A stretch of 64,000 nucleotides of DNA. It comes from Paenibacillus tyrphae (lineage in GTDB: Bacteria; Bacillota; Bacilli; Paenibacillales; NBRC-103111). The stretch spans positions 372,001 to 436,000 of the forward strand of contig NZ_JNVM01000010.1 in assembly GCF_000722545.1 (NCBI RefSeq). The letters are read 5' to 3'. Every line of letters begins with the position of its first letter. Positions within the stretch are counted from its first letter, which is position 1. Below, piece by piece: positions 33,839-41,990 of the stretch. A program made the position numbers and the translations under genes. Below the pieces are notes generated by a model. That model saw nothing but the letters and a program-made list of their open reading frames with translations, was not told where the DNA came from and ran no database searches.

Positions 33839-34404
33839 TGCCATTACAAGTGAATTTTCAAAAAACAGCTTTGGTCCTTATCGATTTGCAGAAGGGAATC
33901 GTGGCAACCTCGAACGGACAAGACGTGGTCGAGAAGGCTGTCCCGCTTGTCCGGTTGTTCCGTGAGAAAGGCGGGTTTATCGCCTTCGTCAATGTCGATT
34001 TCCACGACGGGCAGGACAGATTAATGCCGGCAACGGATCAGCCGGTTCAGGCCGTTCAGCCTCCTCAAGGCTGGGCCGAGTTCGTCCCGGAGCTGGGCGT
34101 TCGCCCGGACGATTACGTGGTCACGAAACGGCAGTGGGGCGCATTTTTCGGTACGGATCTGGATCTTCAGCTTCGCCGGAGAGGGATCGATACGATCGTC
34201 TTGTGCGGAATCGCCACCAATATCGGGGTGGAAAGCACGGCGAGGGAAGCATTTCAGTTCGGCTATCACCAAATCTTCATCACGGATGCCATGAAGACCT
34301 TCAGCAAGGAGGAGCACGAAGCTTCCTGCAACTACATTTTCCCGCGAATCGGCAAGGTCAGAAGCGCCGAGCAATTTCTGGCGGAAGCAGGCGGTGCAGA
34401 ATAG
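33835..34404 (+). CDS. Isochorismatase-family cysteine hydrolase
   Basis: This is a 189-residue cysteine hydrolase. The catalytic triad is readable: Asp in LVLIDLQKGIV, Lys in VTKRQWGAFFGTDLD and Cys in IVLCGIATNIGVEST, after which REAFQFGYHQIFITDAM follows. Family members hydrolyse amides or enol ethers such as isochorismate or nicotinamide. The start codon overlaps the transporter stop (ATGATG at 33835), so the two are translationally coupled; the enzyme may process what the transporter moves. Confidence 0.9.
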   Translation: MMPLQVNFQKTALVLIDLQKGIVATSNGQDVVEKAVPLVRLFREKGGFIAFVNVDFHDGQDRLMPATDQPVQAVQPPQGWAEFVPELGVRPDDYVVTKRQWGAFFGTDLDLQLRRRGIDTIVLCGIATNIGVESTAREAFQFGYHQIFITDAMKTFSKEEHEASCNYIFPRIGKVRSAEQFLAEAGGAE

Positions 34405-34406
34405 GT

Positions 34407-34435
34407 TTGACAAGTCGATCGGATTACCCTATAAT
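34407..34435 (+). promoter_or_regulatory. Promoter of the leuA T-box transcript
   Basis: TTGACA (34407-34412), a 17-base spacer and TATAAT (34430-34435) form a perfect sigma-A promoter, starting 3 bases after the isochorismatase stop. Confidence 0.85.
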
Positions 34436-34441
34436 AACCAA

Positions 34442-34702
34442 TAATTCAATATTCAAATGTGAAGATTAGAAATAGTAGAAGTGCAATGACCTTTCAGAGA
34501 GCCGTTGGTTGGTGCGAAACGGTAACGTCGTTCATTTCGAACTCGTCTATGAACAGCTGCCTGACATGTAGGGTAAGCCGGAGTTCCACCGTTACAGGGA
34601 TAGATGGTGATGGCCATCGAATTGAGCTCATTTCTTAGGAAATGAATTAGAGTGGTACCGCGGGTTCAACCTCGTCTCTATACATAGAGACGGGGTTTTT
34701 TT
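34442..34702 (+). promoter_or_regulatory. T-box leader, probably leucine-specific
   Basis: The leader contains the T-box core AGAGTGGTACCGCGG (34649-34663). A terminator stem AACCTCGTCTCTA/TAGAGACGGGGTT with a T-run (34668-34702) follows, and stem I elements lie upstream. A CTC triplet at 34542-34544, after CGAA, sits where the specifier loop is expected; CUC encodes Leu, in agreement with the leuA gene downstream. Uncharged tRNA-Leu would stabilise the antiterminator. Confidence 0.92.
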
Positions 34703-34779
34703 GTTGGTTAAATTCCGGGTTTAATCAACCCCGCTTCACATATAGATATAGAAAAATGCGATTACGGGAGGAACAGAGG

Positions 34780-36318
34780 ATGAAACGTAAAATTATAGTG
34801 TTCGATACTACGCTGCGTGACGGTGAACAAGTTCCAGGCGCGAAATTGAATCTTCATCAAAAAATAGAGATTGCCCAGCAGTTACAGCGGCTTAATGTAG
34901 ATATTATCGAAGCAGGCTTTCCTGCCTCGTCCGCGGGAGATTTTCAAGCGGTCCAAGAAATTGCCCGCAGCGTAGGCAACAGCGTCTCGATCACAGCCTT
35001 GGCCCGGGCGGTCAAAAGCGATATCGACGCGGTCTATGAAAGCATTAAGCTGGCGCAGAATCCGCTTATTCATATTGTGCTCGGCACCTCGAACATCCAC
35101 GTGGAGAAGAAGTTCAGCCGCTCCAAGGAAGCCGTCCTGCAAATGGGTGTTGACGCGGTCAAGTATGCCAAGACGCTGCTTCCGCAAGTGCAGTATTCCA
35201 CGGAGGACGCATCAAGGTCGGATTTCGAATACTTGTGGAAGACGATCGAGGCCGTCGTGAAAGCGGGAGCGACTATGATTAACGTGCCGGATACGGTAGG
35301 TTATGCCGTTCCGGAGGAATTCGGCGAGTTGATCCGCAAAATCAACGAACGGCTCAAAAATTTGGACGACCGCGTGATTCTTAGCGTGCACTGTCACAAC
35401 GACCTCGGTCTGGCAACGGCCAATACGCTGAGCGCGATCAAGAACGGGGCGGAAAAGGTCGAATGCACCATCAACGGCTTAGGCGAGCGGGCAGGCAACG
35501 CTTCGTTGGAGGAAGTCGTGATGGGGCTTAAGGTCAGAGAGAACCATTTTAACGCCTTTACCGATATCAATACGACGGAGCTGCACCGAACGTCCAGGCT
35601 GGTCAGCCATTTGACGGGGCTCGATGTGCAGGTCAACAAAGCGATTACCGGCGAGAACGCCTTCGCGCACTCCTCCGGCATCCATCAGGACGGCTTGTTG
35701 AAAGACAAACAGGTATACGAAATCATGTCGCCTGAAGAGGTCGGTGCGGATAGCATGGAGCTGATCCTGACCGCCCGTTCCGGACGGCACGCCTTCAAGA
35801 ATAGCGTCGCGAGAATGGGCTTCGATACGAGCGATGCCGACGATTTCGAGCAATTGTTCGCGAAGTTCCTTGCCTTGGCCGATGCGAAGAAAGAAGTTTA
35901 CGATCACGACGTATTCTATCTCGTCACGAATCACCGGACCGTCGAGCAGAGCAGCAAGCAATTATACGAGCTGGAGTCCTTCCAGGTGGTGAGCAACGAT
36001 CAGAACCCGACGGCTGCTGTCAAATTGAACAAGGGCTCGGAGTCGATGAAAGGCAGCGCCGTGGGCGACGGTCCGATTGATGCCTTGTACAGCGCGATCA
36101 AAACGTTGGTTGGTCTGGATATCCAGCTCAAGGACTATAAAATCAACAGCTTGTCCCGAGGCATGGAGGCTGTCGGCCGGGTCAACATTCGTATTGAGCA
36201 TCAAGGCAAAATCTACTCCGGACGGGCGATGGACACGGACATTATCAAGGCCAGTGCGAATGCTTTCCTGAACGGGATTAACGGTATCTTGCTGGACCTT
36301 GTGAAGGACGAAAAATAG
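34780..36318 (+). CDS. leuA: 2-isopropylmalate synthase
   Basis: This 512-residue enzyme condenses acetyl-CoA with 2-oxoisovalerate in the first committed step of leucine synthesis. The catalytic TIM barrel has DTTLRDGEQVPGAKL (metal and substrate site), HCHNDLGLATANTL (metal-binding His pair) and NGLGERAGNASLEEV. The C-terminal about 120 residues are the LeuA regulatory dimer domain that binds leucine. GGGAGG precedes the ATG at 34780. It is controlled by the T-box and appears without the other leu genes; the next gene is unrelated. Confidence 0.94.
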   Translation: MKRKIIVFDTTLRDGEQVPGAKLNLHQKIEIAQQLQRLNVDIIEAGFPASSAGDFQAVQEIARSVGNSVSITALARAVKSDIDAVYESIKLAQNPLIHIVLGTSNIHVEKKFSRSKEAVLQMGVDAVKYAKTLLPQVQYSTEDASRSDFEYLWKTIEAVVKAGATMINVPDTVGYAVPEEFGELIRKINERLKNLDDRVILSVHCHNDLGLATANTLSAIKNGAEKVECTINGLGERAGNASLEEVVMGLKVRENHFNAFTDINTTELHRTSRLVSHLTGLDVQVNKAITGENAFAHSSGIHQDGLLKDKQVYEIMSPEEVGADSMELILTARSGRHAFKNSVARMGFDTSDADDFEQLFAKFLALADAKKEVYDHDVFYLVTNHRTVEQSSKQLYELESFQVVSNDQNPTAAVKLNKGSESMKGSAVGDGPIDALYSAIKTLVGLDIQLKDYKINSLSRGMEAVGRVNIRIEHQGKIYSGRAMDTDIIKASANAFLNGINGILLDLVKDEK

Positions 36319-36356
36319 GCCGGATCGACAGTCCGGACCTATCGGAGGGAAACGTT

Positions 36357-36842
36357 TTGAGCAGTCAGTTAAAGGAAAGCGCGCAGCGCGTGCAGGACAA
36401 ATTAACGGAGTTGGGATATCCGAACCGGGTAGTAGAACTGCCGGACAGTGCTCGAACCGCCCAAGAAGCCGCGGACGCCATAGGCTGTGAGGTGGCGCAA
36501 ATCGCAAAATCGATCATTTTCCGGCTCAAGCCGTCGAATAAGCCGCTTCTGGTTGTCGCGAGCGGCGTGAACCGGGTGGATGAGAAGCTCATCTCCAGTC
36601 GCATTGACGATAAGCTTGTCAAGGCCGATGCGGATTTCGTGCGGGAGCATACGGGCTTTGTCATCGGGGGCGTTACGCCGATCGGACATCCGGAGCCGAT
36701 TTTGACGATGATCGACGAAGACCTGTTTCAATACCCGACCTTATGGGCGGCGGCGGGACATCCGAAAGCCGTATTCAAGCTGACGCCCGATGAGCTGGCC
36801 GCTATGACGCACGGGCAAGTAACGTCCGTCAAAAAGGAATAA
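36357..36842 (+). CDS. YbaK/EbsC-type aminoacyl-tRNA deacylase family protein
   Basis: This is a 161-residue protein of the YbaK/ProRS-INS superfamily, which hydrolyses mischarged tRNAs. The segment GCEVAQIAKSIIFR contains the conserved catalytic-region Lys, and VIGGVTPIGHP is the typical Gly-rich loop. It starts at TTG 36357 with CGGAGGGAA upstream. It lies 38 bases after leuA and may be co-transcribed. Which tRNA it edits is not visible. Confidence 0.87.
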   Translation: MSSQLKESAQRVQDKLTELGYPNRVVELPDSARTAQEAADAIGCEVAQIAKSIIFRLKPSNKPLLVVASGVNRVDEKLISSRIDDKLVKADADFVREHTGFVIGGVTPIGHPEPILTMIDEDLFQYPTLWAAAGHPKAVFKLTPDELAAMTHGQVTSVKKE

Positions 36843-36850
36843 AACGCTAG

Positions 36851-36876
36851 ACGCTTGGGCTTCCAGGCGTTTTTTC
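36851..36876 (+). terminator. Intrinsic terminator of leuA-ybaK
   Basis: ACGCTTGG/CCAGGCGT stem followed by TTTTTCTTTT. Confidence 0.8.
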
Positions 36877-36883
36877 TTTTGGG

Positions 36884-36948
36884 TTGACATTAAAAAGGAG
36901 GAATGTTATAAAAAATAAAGGATGGCACTCGAAGATAGAGAGTGCTAA
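36884..36948 (+). promoter_or_regulatory. htpG promoter with CIRCE operator
   Basis: TTGACA (36884-36889), a 17-base spacer and TATAAA (36907-36912) form a sigma-A promoter. It is followed by ATGGCACTC-N9-GAGTGCTAA (36922-36948). The right half matches the CIRCE consensus TTAGCACTC-N9-GAGTGCTAA perfectly; the left half differs at two or three outer bases. HrcA would bind over the transcription start. Confidence 0.88.
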
Positions 36949-37007
36949 CAGCGTGGGCGTTTGCAGCCATTGTTACCCTTTATTGTCCAAAAAGGAGAGA
37001 TTTCGTA

Positions 37008-38888
37008 ATGGAAAAGAAAGAGTTTCAAGCCGAGTCCAAGCGATTATTGGAAATGATGATCAATTCGATTTATACGCAAAAAGAAATCTTTCTTCGCGAA
37101 TTGATATCGAATGCCAGCGATGCCATCGACAAAATTTACTACAAGGCGTTAACTGACGATACGCTGGTTTTCGACAAAGACAGCTACTATATCACAGTGA
37201 TTCCGGACAAGGACAGCAGAACGTTGACAATCCTCGATACCGGGATCGGGATGACCAAGGAAGAGTTGGAGACGAACCTCGGTGTGATCGCCAAGAGCGG
37301 TTCACTCGCTTTCAAGAAGGAAAACGAACTCAAGGACGGCCACGATATCATCGGCCAATTCGGCGTCGGATTTTATTCGGCCTTTATGGTCGCCGACGTG
37401 GTAGCGGTGATCAGCAAAGCCTTGGGCAGCGATAGCGCGTACAAGTGGGAATCCGCAGGCGCGGAAGGCTATACGATTGAGCCTTGCAATAAAGAAACGA
37501 TCGGTACGGAAATTATTCTGAAGATCAAAGAGAACACCGAGGACGAGAGCTACGAGGAGTATTTGGAAGTATACCGTCTGAAGGGAATCATTAAGAAATA
37601 TTCGGATTTTATCCGCTATCCGATTAAGATGGACGTTACCTCCAAGCGGTTGAAGGAAGGCAGCGACAACGAATTTGAGGATTACACGGAAGAGCAGCGC
37701 ATTAACAGCATGGTCCCGATCTGGAGAAAAAACAAAAGCGAGCTGACGGCCGAGGATTACGAGAAATTCTATGTGGAGAAGCATTACGGCTTCGACAAGC
37801 CGATCAAGCATATTCATATCAGCGCCGACGGGGCCGTGGTATATCAGGCGATCCTGTTTATCCCGGAAAATATTCCTTTCGACTACTACACGAAGGAATT
37901 CGAGAAGGGGCTGGAGCTGTATTCCAACGGCGTGCTGATCATGAACAAATGCTCCGATCTGCTGCCGGACTATTTCAGCTTCGTCAAAGGGATGGTCGAT
38001 TCGGAGAGCCTATCGCTCAACATTTCCAGAGAAATGCTGCAGCACGACCGCCAATTGAAGCTGATCGCCAAAAATATCGAAAGCAAAATCAAAGGCCAGC
38101 TACTAAGCCTTCTTAAGGATGAAAGAGAGAAATACGAGCAGTTCTACAAATCGTTCGGCAGACAGCTGAAATTCGGAGTTTACAGCGATTACGGCAGCCA
38201 TAAAGAGGTGCTGCAGGATCTGGTCATGTTCTACTCCTCCAAGGAGAAGAAGCTGGTCACGCTGGAGGATTACGTATCGAGAATGCCGGAGGACCAAAAG
38301 TATATTTACTATGCTTCCGGACCGTCGAACGAACGAATCGAGAAGCTTCCGCAAACCGAACTTGTCGCCGAGAAGGGCTACGAAATCTTGTACTTTACCG
38401 ACGATATCGACGAGTTCGCCGTCAAGATGCTGATGAAATACAAGGACAAAGAATTCAAGTCCGTCTCCAGCGGCGATCTGGGCTTTGAAGCGGAAGACAA
38501 CAAGGACAACGACGATGCCGACAAAAACGATCACAAAGAGCTGTTCGACTACATGAAAGGTCTGCTGGAAGGCAAAGTAACCAGTGTCAGAGCCTCGAAG
38601 CGGTTGAAGTCTCACCCCGTATGTCTGTCTACGGAGGGTGACGTCAGTATCGAGATGGAGAAAATATTGAACGCCATGCCGAACAATCCTAGTGTTAAGG
38701 CGGAAAAGGTTCTGGAAATCAATATCCATCATGAGGTATTCCAATCGCTGGAGACGTCATACGAGCAGGATAAAGAGAAGCTGAATCTGTATACGGCACT
38801 CTTGTACAACCAAGCTCTGTTGATCGAAGGGCTGCCGATAGAAGATCCGGTCGAATTTACGAACGATATTTGTAAAATTATGGTGTAA
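37008..38888 (+). CDS. htpG: Hsp90-family chaperone HtpG
   Basis: This is a 626-residue cytosolic Hsp90. The GHKL ATPase domain has [23 protein letters not shown] and [13 protein letters not shown]; the middle domain contains the catalytic-loop region [12 protein letters not shown]; the C-terminal dimerisation domain is present. The ATG at 37008 is preferred, with AAAGGAGAG upstream. A CIRCE element marks it as an HrcA-repressed heat-shock gene. Confidence 0.95.
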   Translation: MEKKEFQAESKRLLEMMINSIYTQKEIFLRELISNASDAIDKIYYKALTDDTLVFDKDSYYITVIPDKDSRTLTILDTGIGMTKEELETNLGVIAKSGSLAFKKENELKDGHDIIGQFGVGFYSAFMVADVVAVISKALGSDSAYKWESAGAEGYTIEPCNKETIGTEIILKIKENTEDESYEEYLEVYRLKGIIKKYSDFIRYPIKMDVTSKRLKEGSDNEFEDYTEEQRINSMVPIWRKNKSELTAEDYEKFYVEKHYGFDKPIKHIHISADGAVVYQAILFIPENIPFDYYTKEFEKGLELYSNGVLIMNKCSDLLPDYFSFVKGMVDSESLSLNISREMLQHDRQLKLIAKNIESKIKGQLLSLLKDEREKYEQFYKSFGRQLKFGVYSDYGSHKEVLQDLVMFYSSKEKKLVTLEDYVSRMPEDQKYIYYASGPSNERIEKLPQTELVAEKGYEILYFTDDIDEFAVKMLMKYKDKEFKSVSSGDLGFEAEDNKDNDDADKNDHKELFDYMKGLLEGKVTSVRASKRLKSHPVCLSTEGDVSIEMEKILNAMPNNPSVKAEKVLEINIHHEVFQSLETSYEQDKEKLNLYTALLYNQALLIEGLPIEDPVEFTNDICKIMV

Positions 38889-38957
38889 AATACAGGCTCA
38901 CGCACATAAAAACCGGCCCTAGAGGGGGGCGGTCCGAGTGTTAAGAACGTGGCTAAT

Positions 38958-39182
38958 TAAGATAATAGAGGTTACGAGGGGGGGGGTATCCACTTCCGAC
39001 CGCTGCCCCACCCCGCAAAGTGAAGCTGAATCTGGGAGGCTTAATCCTAGTACTTTGCGGGGACCCCGGGTCCTCGGGAAATTTGATTGGAAGCCGCTTG
39101 TTAGCGGACATTTCCCGAAGACAAAGGTGGCCGCTATCGCTTCTCCAGTGGATACCCCACCTCCGTATGTATCTCTATCTTA
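38958..39182. repeat. 225-bp inverted-repeat, multi-arm element (MITE-like)
   Basis: Imperfect terminal inverted repeats of about 37 bases (38958-38994 with 39147-39182) begin TAAGATA and end GGGGTATCCACT. Inside are two arms: CCCCGCAAAGT/ACTTTGCGGGG, and TCGGGAAAT/ATTTCCCGA enclosing CCGCT/AGCGG. There is no ORF. It sits between htpG and a terminator whose stem resembles one just before the element (near 38917-38940). It could be a non-autonomous mobile element or a structured RNA. Confidence 0.65.
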
Positions 39183-39209
39183 GTCAAAACCTCTTTCTCA
39201 ACACTCTAG

Positions 39210-39237
39210 CCGACCCTCGCAGGGGTCGGTTTTTTTG
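39210..39237 (+). terminator. Intrinsic terminator, probably for htpG
   Basis: CCGACCC/GGGTCGG stem followed by seven T. It lies 320 bases after htpG, beyond the inverted-repeat element. Confidence 0.85.
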
Positions 39238-39282
39238 TCGTTCGTCCTGCAGGGTGGGGGGAGTAGCTAAAAAAACATCTTC

Positions 39283-39320
39283 AATATTCCTTGACGGGAA
39301 TATTCCTAATCGGGTATATT
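39283..39320 (+). promoter_or_regulatory. ArsR promoter and operator
   Basis: AATATTCC (39283-39290) and GGAATATT (39297-39304) form a dyad that overlaps a TTGACG -35 (39291-39296). TATATT (39315-39320) is the -10 and puts the start of transcription at the ATG 39327. Confidence 0.65.
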
Positions 39321-39326
39321 TAGAAC

Positions 39327-39638
39327 ATGAATTCGACCTTTCGAACTCTTTCCGAGCCGAATCGGCTGCGCATGGTTGAGCTCTTGCGGGAAGGCCCCTT
39401 AACCGTGGGGGAAATTGCCGATCGGCTTGGGCTCAGTCAGCCGCAAACTTCCAAGCATCTTCGTGCGCTTAGCGCCGCAGGGTTTGTCGAGGTGCAGGCG
39501 ATCGCTAACCGGCGGATCTGCAAGCTTAGACCTCAGCCGCTGCTGGAGCTGGGGGCATGGCTAGAATCGTTTAGCCACAGCTGGGATGAGAAGCTCGACC
39601 GCTTGGGTAATTACATGCAGGAGCTGCAAAGGAAGTGA
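39327..39638 (+). CDS. ArsR family transcriptional regulator
   Basis: This is a 103-residue winged-helix regulator: MNSTFRTLSEPNRLRMVELLREGPLTVGEIADRLGLSQPQTSKHLRALSAAGFV. The single Cys does not form a metal site; the subgroup is close to SdpR/YdfF-like ArsR proteins. No ribosome site precedes the ATG and the mRNA appears leaderless. The DoxX-like membrane gene downstream is the probable target. Confidence 0.88.
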   Translation: MNSTFRTLSEPNRLRMVELLREGPLTVGEIADRLGLSQPQTSKHLRALSAAGFVEVQAIANRRICKLRPQPLLELGAWLESFSHSWDEKLDRLGNYMQELQRK

Positions 39639-39713
39639 GCGTCTCGAAGAGCAGTTGGCAAAGCTTAAGTAAATCGGGATGAGACTAACACGACTCCGAA
39701 TGAAGGAAGAGGG

Positions 39714-40118
39714 ATGGGAATGAAGAAGATCGTAACTGTTTACTGGATTTTTACAGGATTGCTGGCGGCGTTGATGACGTTAGGTTCGATTCCGGATATT
39801 TTATCGGTTCCCGAAGCTGTGGTATTATTCGATCATCTGGGGTATCCCACTTATCTCCTACCGTTTATCGGCACGGCGAAATTATTAGGGGTTATCGCGC
39901 TCCTGGTTCCGGGATTTCCCAAAATTAAGGAATGGGCTTATGCGGGGTTTGTCATTGATTTGGCAGGGGCAATGTATTCGAGCATTGCAGTAGGTGACCC
40001 GGCAAGCGGCTGGCTTGTTTTCTTCATCGGCTTCGGATTAATTGCCGGCTCATATATTTTTCATCACCGCAAGCTGCAAGGGCAAGCAACGAAAAGTCAG
40101 CCAGCAAGATTGTCATAG
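39714..40118 (+). CDS. DoxX-like small membrane protein
   Basis: This is a 134-residue protein with four hydrophobic segments, including WIFTGLLAALMTLGSIPDIL and LPFIGTAKLLGVIALLVPG, typical of the DoxX-like family. Function in the family is poorly known (redox or solvent stress). GAAGGAAGAGGG precedes; ATG 39714 and 39720 are both possible. It follows the ArsR gene by 75 bases. Confidence 0.82.
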   Translation: MGMKKIVTVYWIFTGLLAALMTLGSIPDILSVPEAVVLFDHLGYPTYLLPFIGTAKLLGVIALLVPGFPKIKEWAYAGFVIDLAGAMYSSIAVGDPASGWLVFFIGFGLIAGSYIFHHRKLQGQATKSQPARLS

Positions 40119-40127
40119 AACGGCGTT

Positions 40128-40163
40128 AAGGGCTGTCGGGGGAATCATCCCGACGGCCCTTTT
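40128..40163 (+). terminator. Bidirectional terminator
   Basis: AAGGGCTGTCGGG/CCCGACGGCCCTT stem with TTTT lies between the convergent DoxX-like and epimerase genes. Confidence 0.8.
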
Positions 40164-40166
40164 CGC

Positions 40167-41024
40167 TTAGGATTGCAAGCTTGCCGGGAAGCCTTCGCGC
40201 CAAGTCGGATAAAGCGGCTTCCAGCCATAGTCTTTTCGCGCCTTGGCATTGGCTGCCCCGCGTTCGCCGCGATTGCTGCCTTCCTGGATATCCGGCACGG
40301 GTGCGCCGATTGCTGCGGCATAGAAGGGCAGCCACTCCGTTCCCGGAGCGGGTTCGTCGTCCACGACGTTCACCGGCCCGTTCGGCCATTTCAGCGCATC
40401 AGCCGCTGCTCGCGCCGCATCTTCGACATGCAGAAAGGAAGTTACTCCTTCCGTCGCCTTTAGCTCCTTGCGCCGCACCTTCTCGGCCATCAGTCCGTTG
40501 CGGTCGTACCACGTTCCGGGACCGTAGAGCAGACCGTATCGAAGAATGACGTATTCCGGCATTTCGGCGACCGCCTGCTCCAGAGCCAGCACTGCGTCAA
40601 CGGTCCTTTTTCGCGGCTGCGGCGCTTTCGAATCCAGAGGAACCTCTTCCGTGGCAGGATGATTTCCCGGCTCGTAGGTCCACGATATGCTTTGTGCGAT
40701 CATACGTTTCACCCCGACCGCATGCGAGGCGTCGACCAGATTTCGGGTTCCGATTATTCGGATTCGGGCATTGTCCTCCAAGTTGTAATTGCTTAAAGAA
40801 GTGAGCTGATGGATGACGACTTCCGGACGCGCTTCCCGAAGTGCGTCGATCACGGACTCCTGGTCTAAAGCATCTGCAACCAGTGGGGATGCCCCCATTT
40901 CCATAATGATGCTTTTCGAGGCTTCATTCCGCGTCATGCCAATCACATCATGGCCTTCCCGTACCAGAATAGGCAGCAGCGAACGTCCGATGACACCGGT
41001 TGCTCCGGCAACCAATATTTTCAT
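40167..41024 (-). CDS. NAD-dependent epimerase/dehydratase family protein
   Basis: This is an extended short-chain dehydrogenase of 285 residues. The NAD(P)-binding motif is MKILVAGATGVIGRSLLPIL. SISWTYEPG is where the catalytic Ser/Thr is expected, but the classic YxxxK is not obvious, so it may be an atypical SDR. GGAGGCAAGG precedes the ATG. Substrate unknown. Confidence 0.85.
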   Translation of the reverse strand: MKILVAGATGVIGRSLLPILVREGHDVIGMTRNEASKSIIMEMGASPLVADALDQESVIDALREARPEVVIHQLTSLSNYNLEDNARIRIIGTRNLVDASHAVGVKRMIAQSISWTYEPGNHPATEEVPLDSKAPQPRKRTVDAVLALEQAVAEMPEYVILRYGLLYGPGTWYDRNGLMAEKVRRKELKATEGVTSFLHVEDAARAAADALKWPNGPVNVVDDEPAPGTEWLPFYAAAIGAPVPDIQEGSNRGERGAANAKARKDYGWKPLYPTWREGFPASLQS

Positions 41025-41122
41025 ACACCTTGCCTCCCGTTGAACGGCATTCTAAATATGCCTTGTATTTTTGATTCATTATACAAGACAGTGACGGGCG
41101 CAATTTTGTGACAATGAAGGCA

Positions 41123-41250
41123 TTATCGATCCTTTTTATGCTCCATGATAACGTTCGGCTGAATGCCGAAATGCGTACAAATCTTATCGATGATCTCCAG
41201 CGAGACATATTCGTCCTTCCCTCATTTGGCGAGAGTTGCAGAAGGGTTGA
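41123..41250 (-). pseudogene. Remnant of a Cro/CI-type (XRE) regulator
   Basis: One minus-strand frame reads ATLAK, a TGA stop, then GKDEYVSLEIIDKICTHFG and IQPNVIMEHKKDR before TAA. This is the C-terminal part of small HTH_3 regulators (normally ISRATLAKLxKNEYVSLEVIDKICTHFG). The N-terminal HTH is missing and the internal TGA (41222-41224) breaks the frame, so the gene is decayed. Confidence 0.65.
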
Positions 41251-41344
41251 AGGAATAAGTAATTATCCTGCTCTGTCTGTTGTTAGTATGTACACGGTCT
41301 TAGGCAATTATTAAAGCGGTCCCCATCTGGATGCACGAAGCGAA

Positions 41345-41511
41345 GGTCATATTGCCTTGACTGCGGACTGTTAGTCTGATTCGCCGGGAGACGCCTCAAG
41401 ATGGGACAAATCTCCCGGAGCGACGAATGCGGGGATGTGGAGAACCGGAATGCCCCCGTCCTTGGGAAACGGCAATCTGGCTGGTGGGGAAAGTTTTTGT
41501 GGGGAATGACC
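41345..41511. repeat. Structured multi-arm intergenic element
   Basis: Outer pairs GGTCAT/ATGACC (41345-41350, 41506-41511) and ATTGCC/GGCAAT (41351-41356, 41471-41476) enclose arms ATTCG-CGGGAGA/TCTCCCG-CGAAT (41379-41391, 41411-41428) and CGGGG/CCCCG (41430-41434, 41454-41458). No coding is convincing. It could be an RNA or a second palindromic element; I recognise no known family. Confidence 0.45.
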
Positions 41512-41515
41512 TTAA

Positions 41516-41698
41516 TCAAATTTCGGAAGACGGACGCAGAGAATCTTCAAAATAATCCGCCGTCCCGTTCCCGTTCATGGCTATTTCATGGGTTTCTGTG
41601 TTCATATGTTTAAGTTGTTCTTTTTTCCACGCTTCGAATTTTTCCAGCGGGATCTCTAATTGTTCGATGAGAAGTTGACAATCTATCGGTTGCTTCAT
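41516..41698 (-). CDS. Small hypothetical protein, 60 residues
   Basis: This is an acidic 60-residue frame (MKQPIDCQLLIEQLEIPLEK...) with a GGGGGT site 7 bases before the ATG. It lies directly downstream of a hairpin-and-T-run terminator on the same strand, as a regulated gene would. I recognise no family; it is probably helical. Confidence 0.45.
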   Translation of the reverse strand: MKQPIDCQLLIEQLEIPLEKFEAWKKEQLKHMNTETHEIAMNGNGTADYFEDSLRPSSEI

Positions 41699-41732
41699 TT
41701 AGGATACCCCCTAGTTAGAAAAAAATGATTGA

Positions 41733-41862
41733 AAAACAAAAACCACCCTTCCTAGCGACGGCTAAGAAAGATGGTCCGGTTGCACTACTAGCTCCTTCGA
41801 ATCCAAGTGCCCATATACAGATTCGAGTTCATTGCCTACCTGACTTCATGATACCAGTAAAC
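41733..41862 (-). ncRNA. Unidentified leader RNA or small RNA with terminator
   Basis: On the minus strand an extended -10 (TGGTATCAT, about 41855-41863) is followed by a stem TCGAATC/GATTCGA (41797-41803, 41820-41826). Then comes a strong terminator ACCATCTTTCTTAGC/GCTAGGAAGGGTGGT (41742-41775) with TTTTTGTTTTT. It could be an independent small RNA or an attenuator for the 60-residue ORF. It fits no riboswitch class I know. Confidence 0.5.
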
Positions 41863-41928
41863 AATTGAATATGTCTGTATCGTTTCATACGGAATTTTCT
41901 AAAAAAAATTTTAGAAATGCCTATTTTT

Positions 41929-41966
41929 CAAAAAAAACAAAATCGATCCCCAGTAAGGGGACCGAT
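41929..41966 (-). terminator. Intrinsic terminator of the LysM-CAP gene
   Basis: On the minus strand ATCGGTCCCC/GGGGATCGAT is followed by a T-rich tract (TTTGTTTTTTTT). Confidence 0.85.
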
Positions 41967-41990
41967 CCGATATCTGTATGAGATTTGCTA

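Noticed and set aside
36884..37156. 90-codon frame overlapping the htpG start
   Set aside because: It begins within the promoter and CIRCE region, so it cannot be translated from that transcript.
38958..39182. CRISPR-like or tandem repeat in the htpG downstream gap
   Set aside because: The repeats are inverted, not direct, and there are no regular spacers.
41283..41519. 78-codon minus-strand frame
   Set aside because: It runs across the structured multi-arm element, lacks a ribosome site and has Arg/Pro/Ser-rich composition expected of a chance frame.
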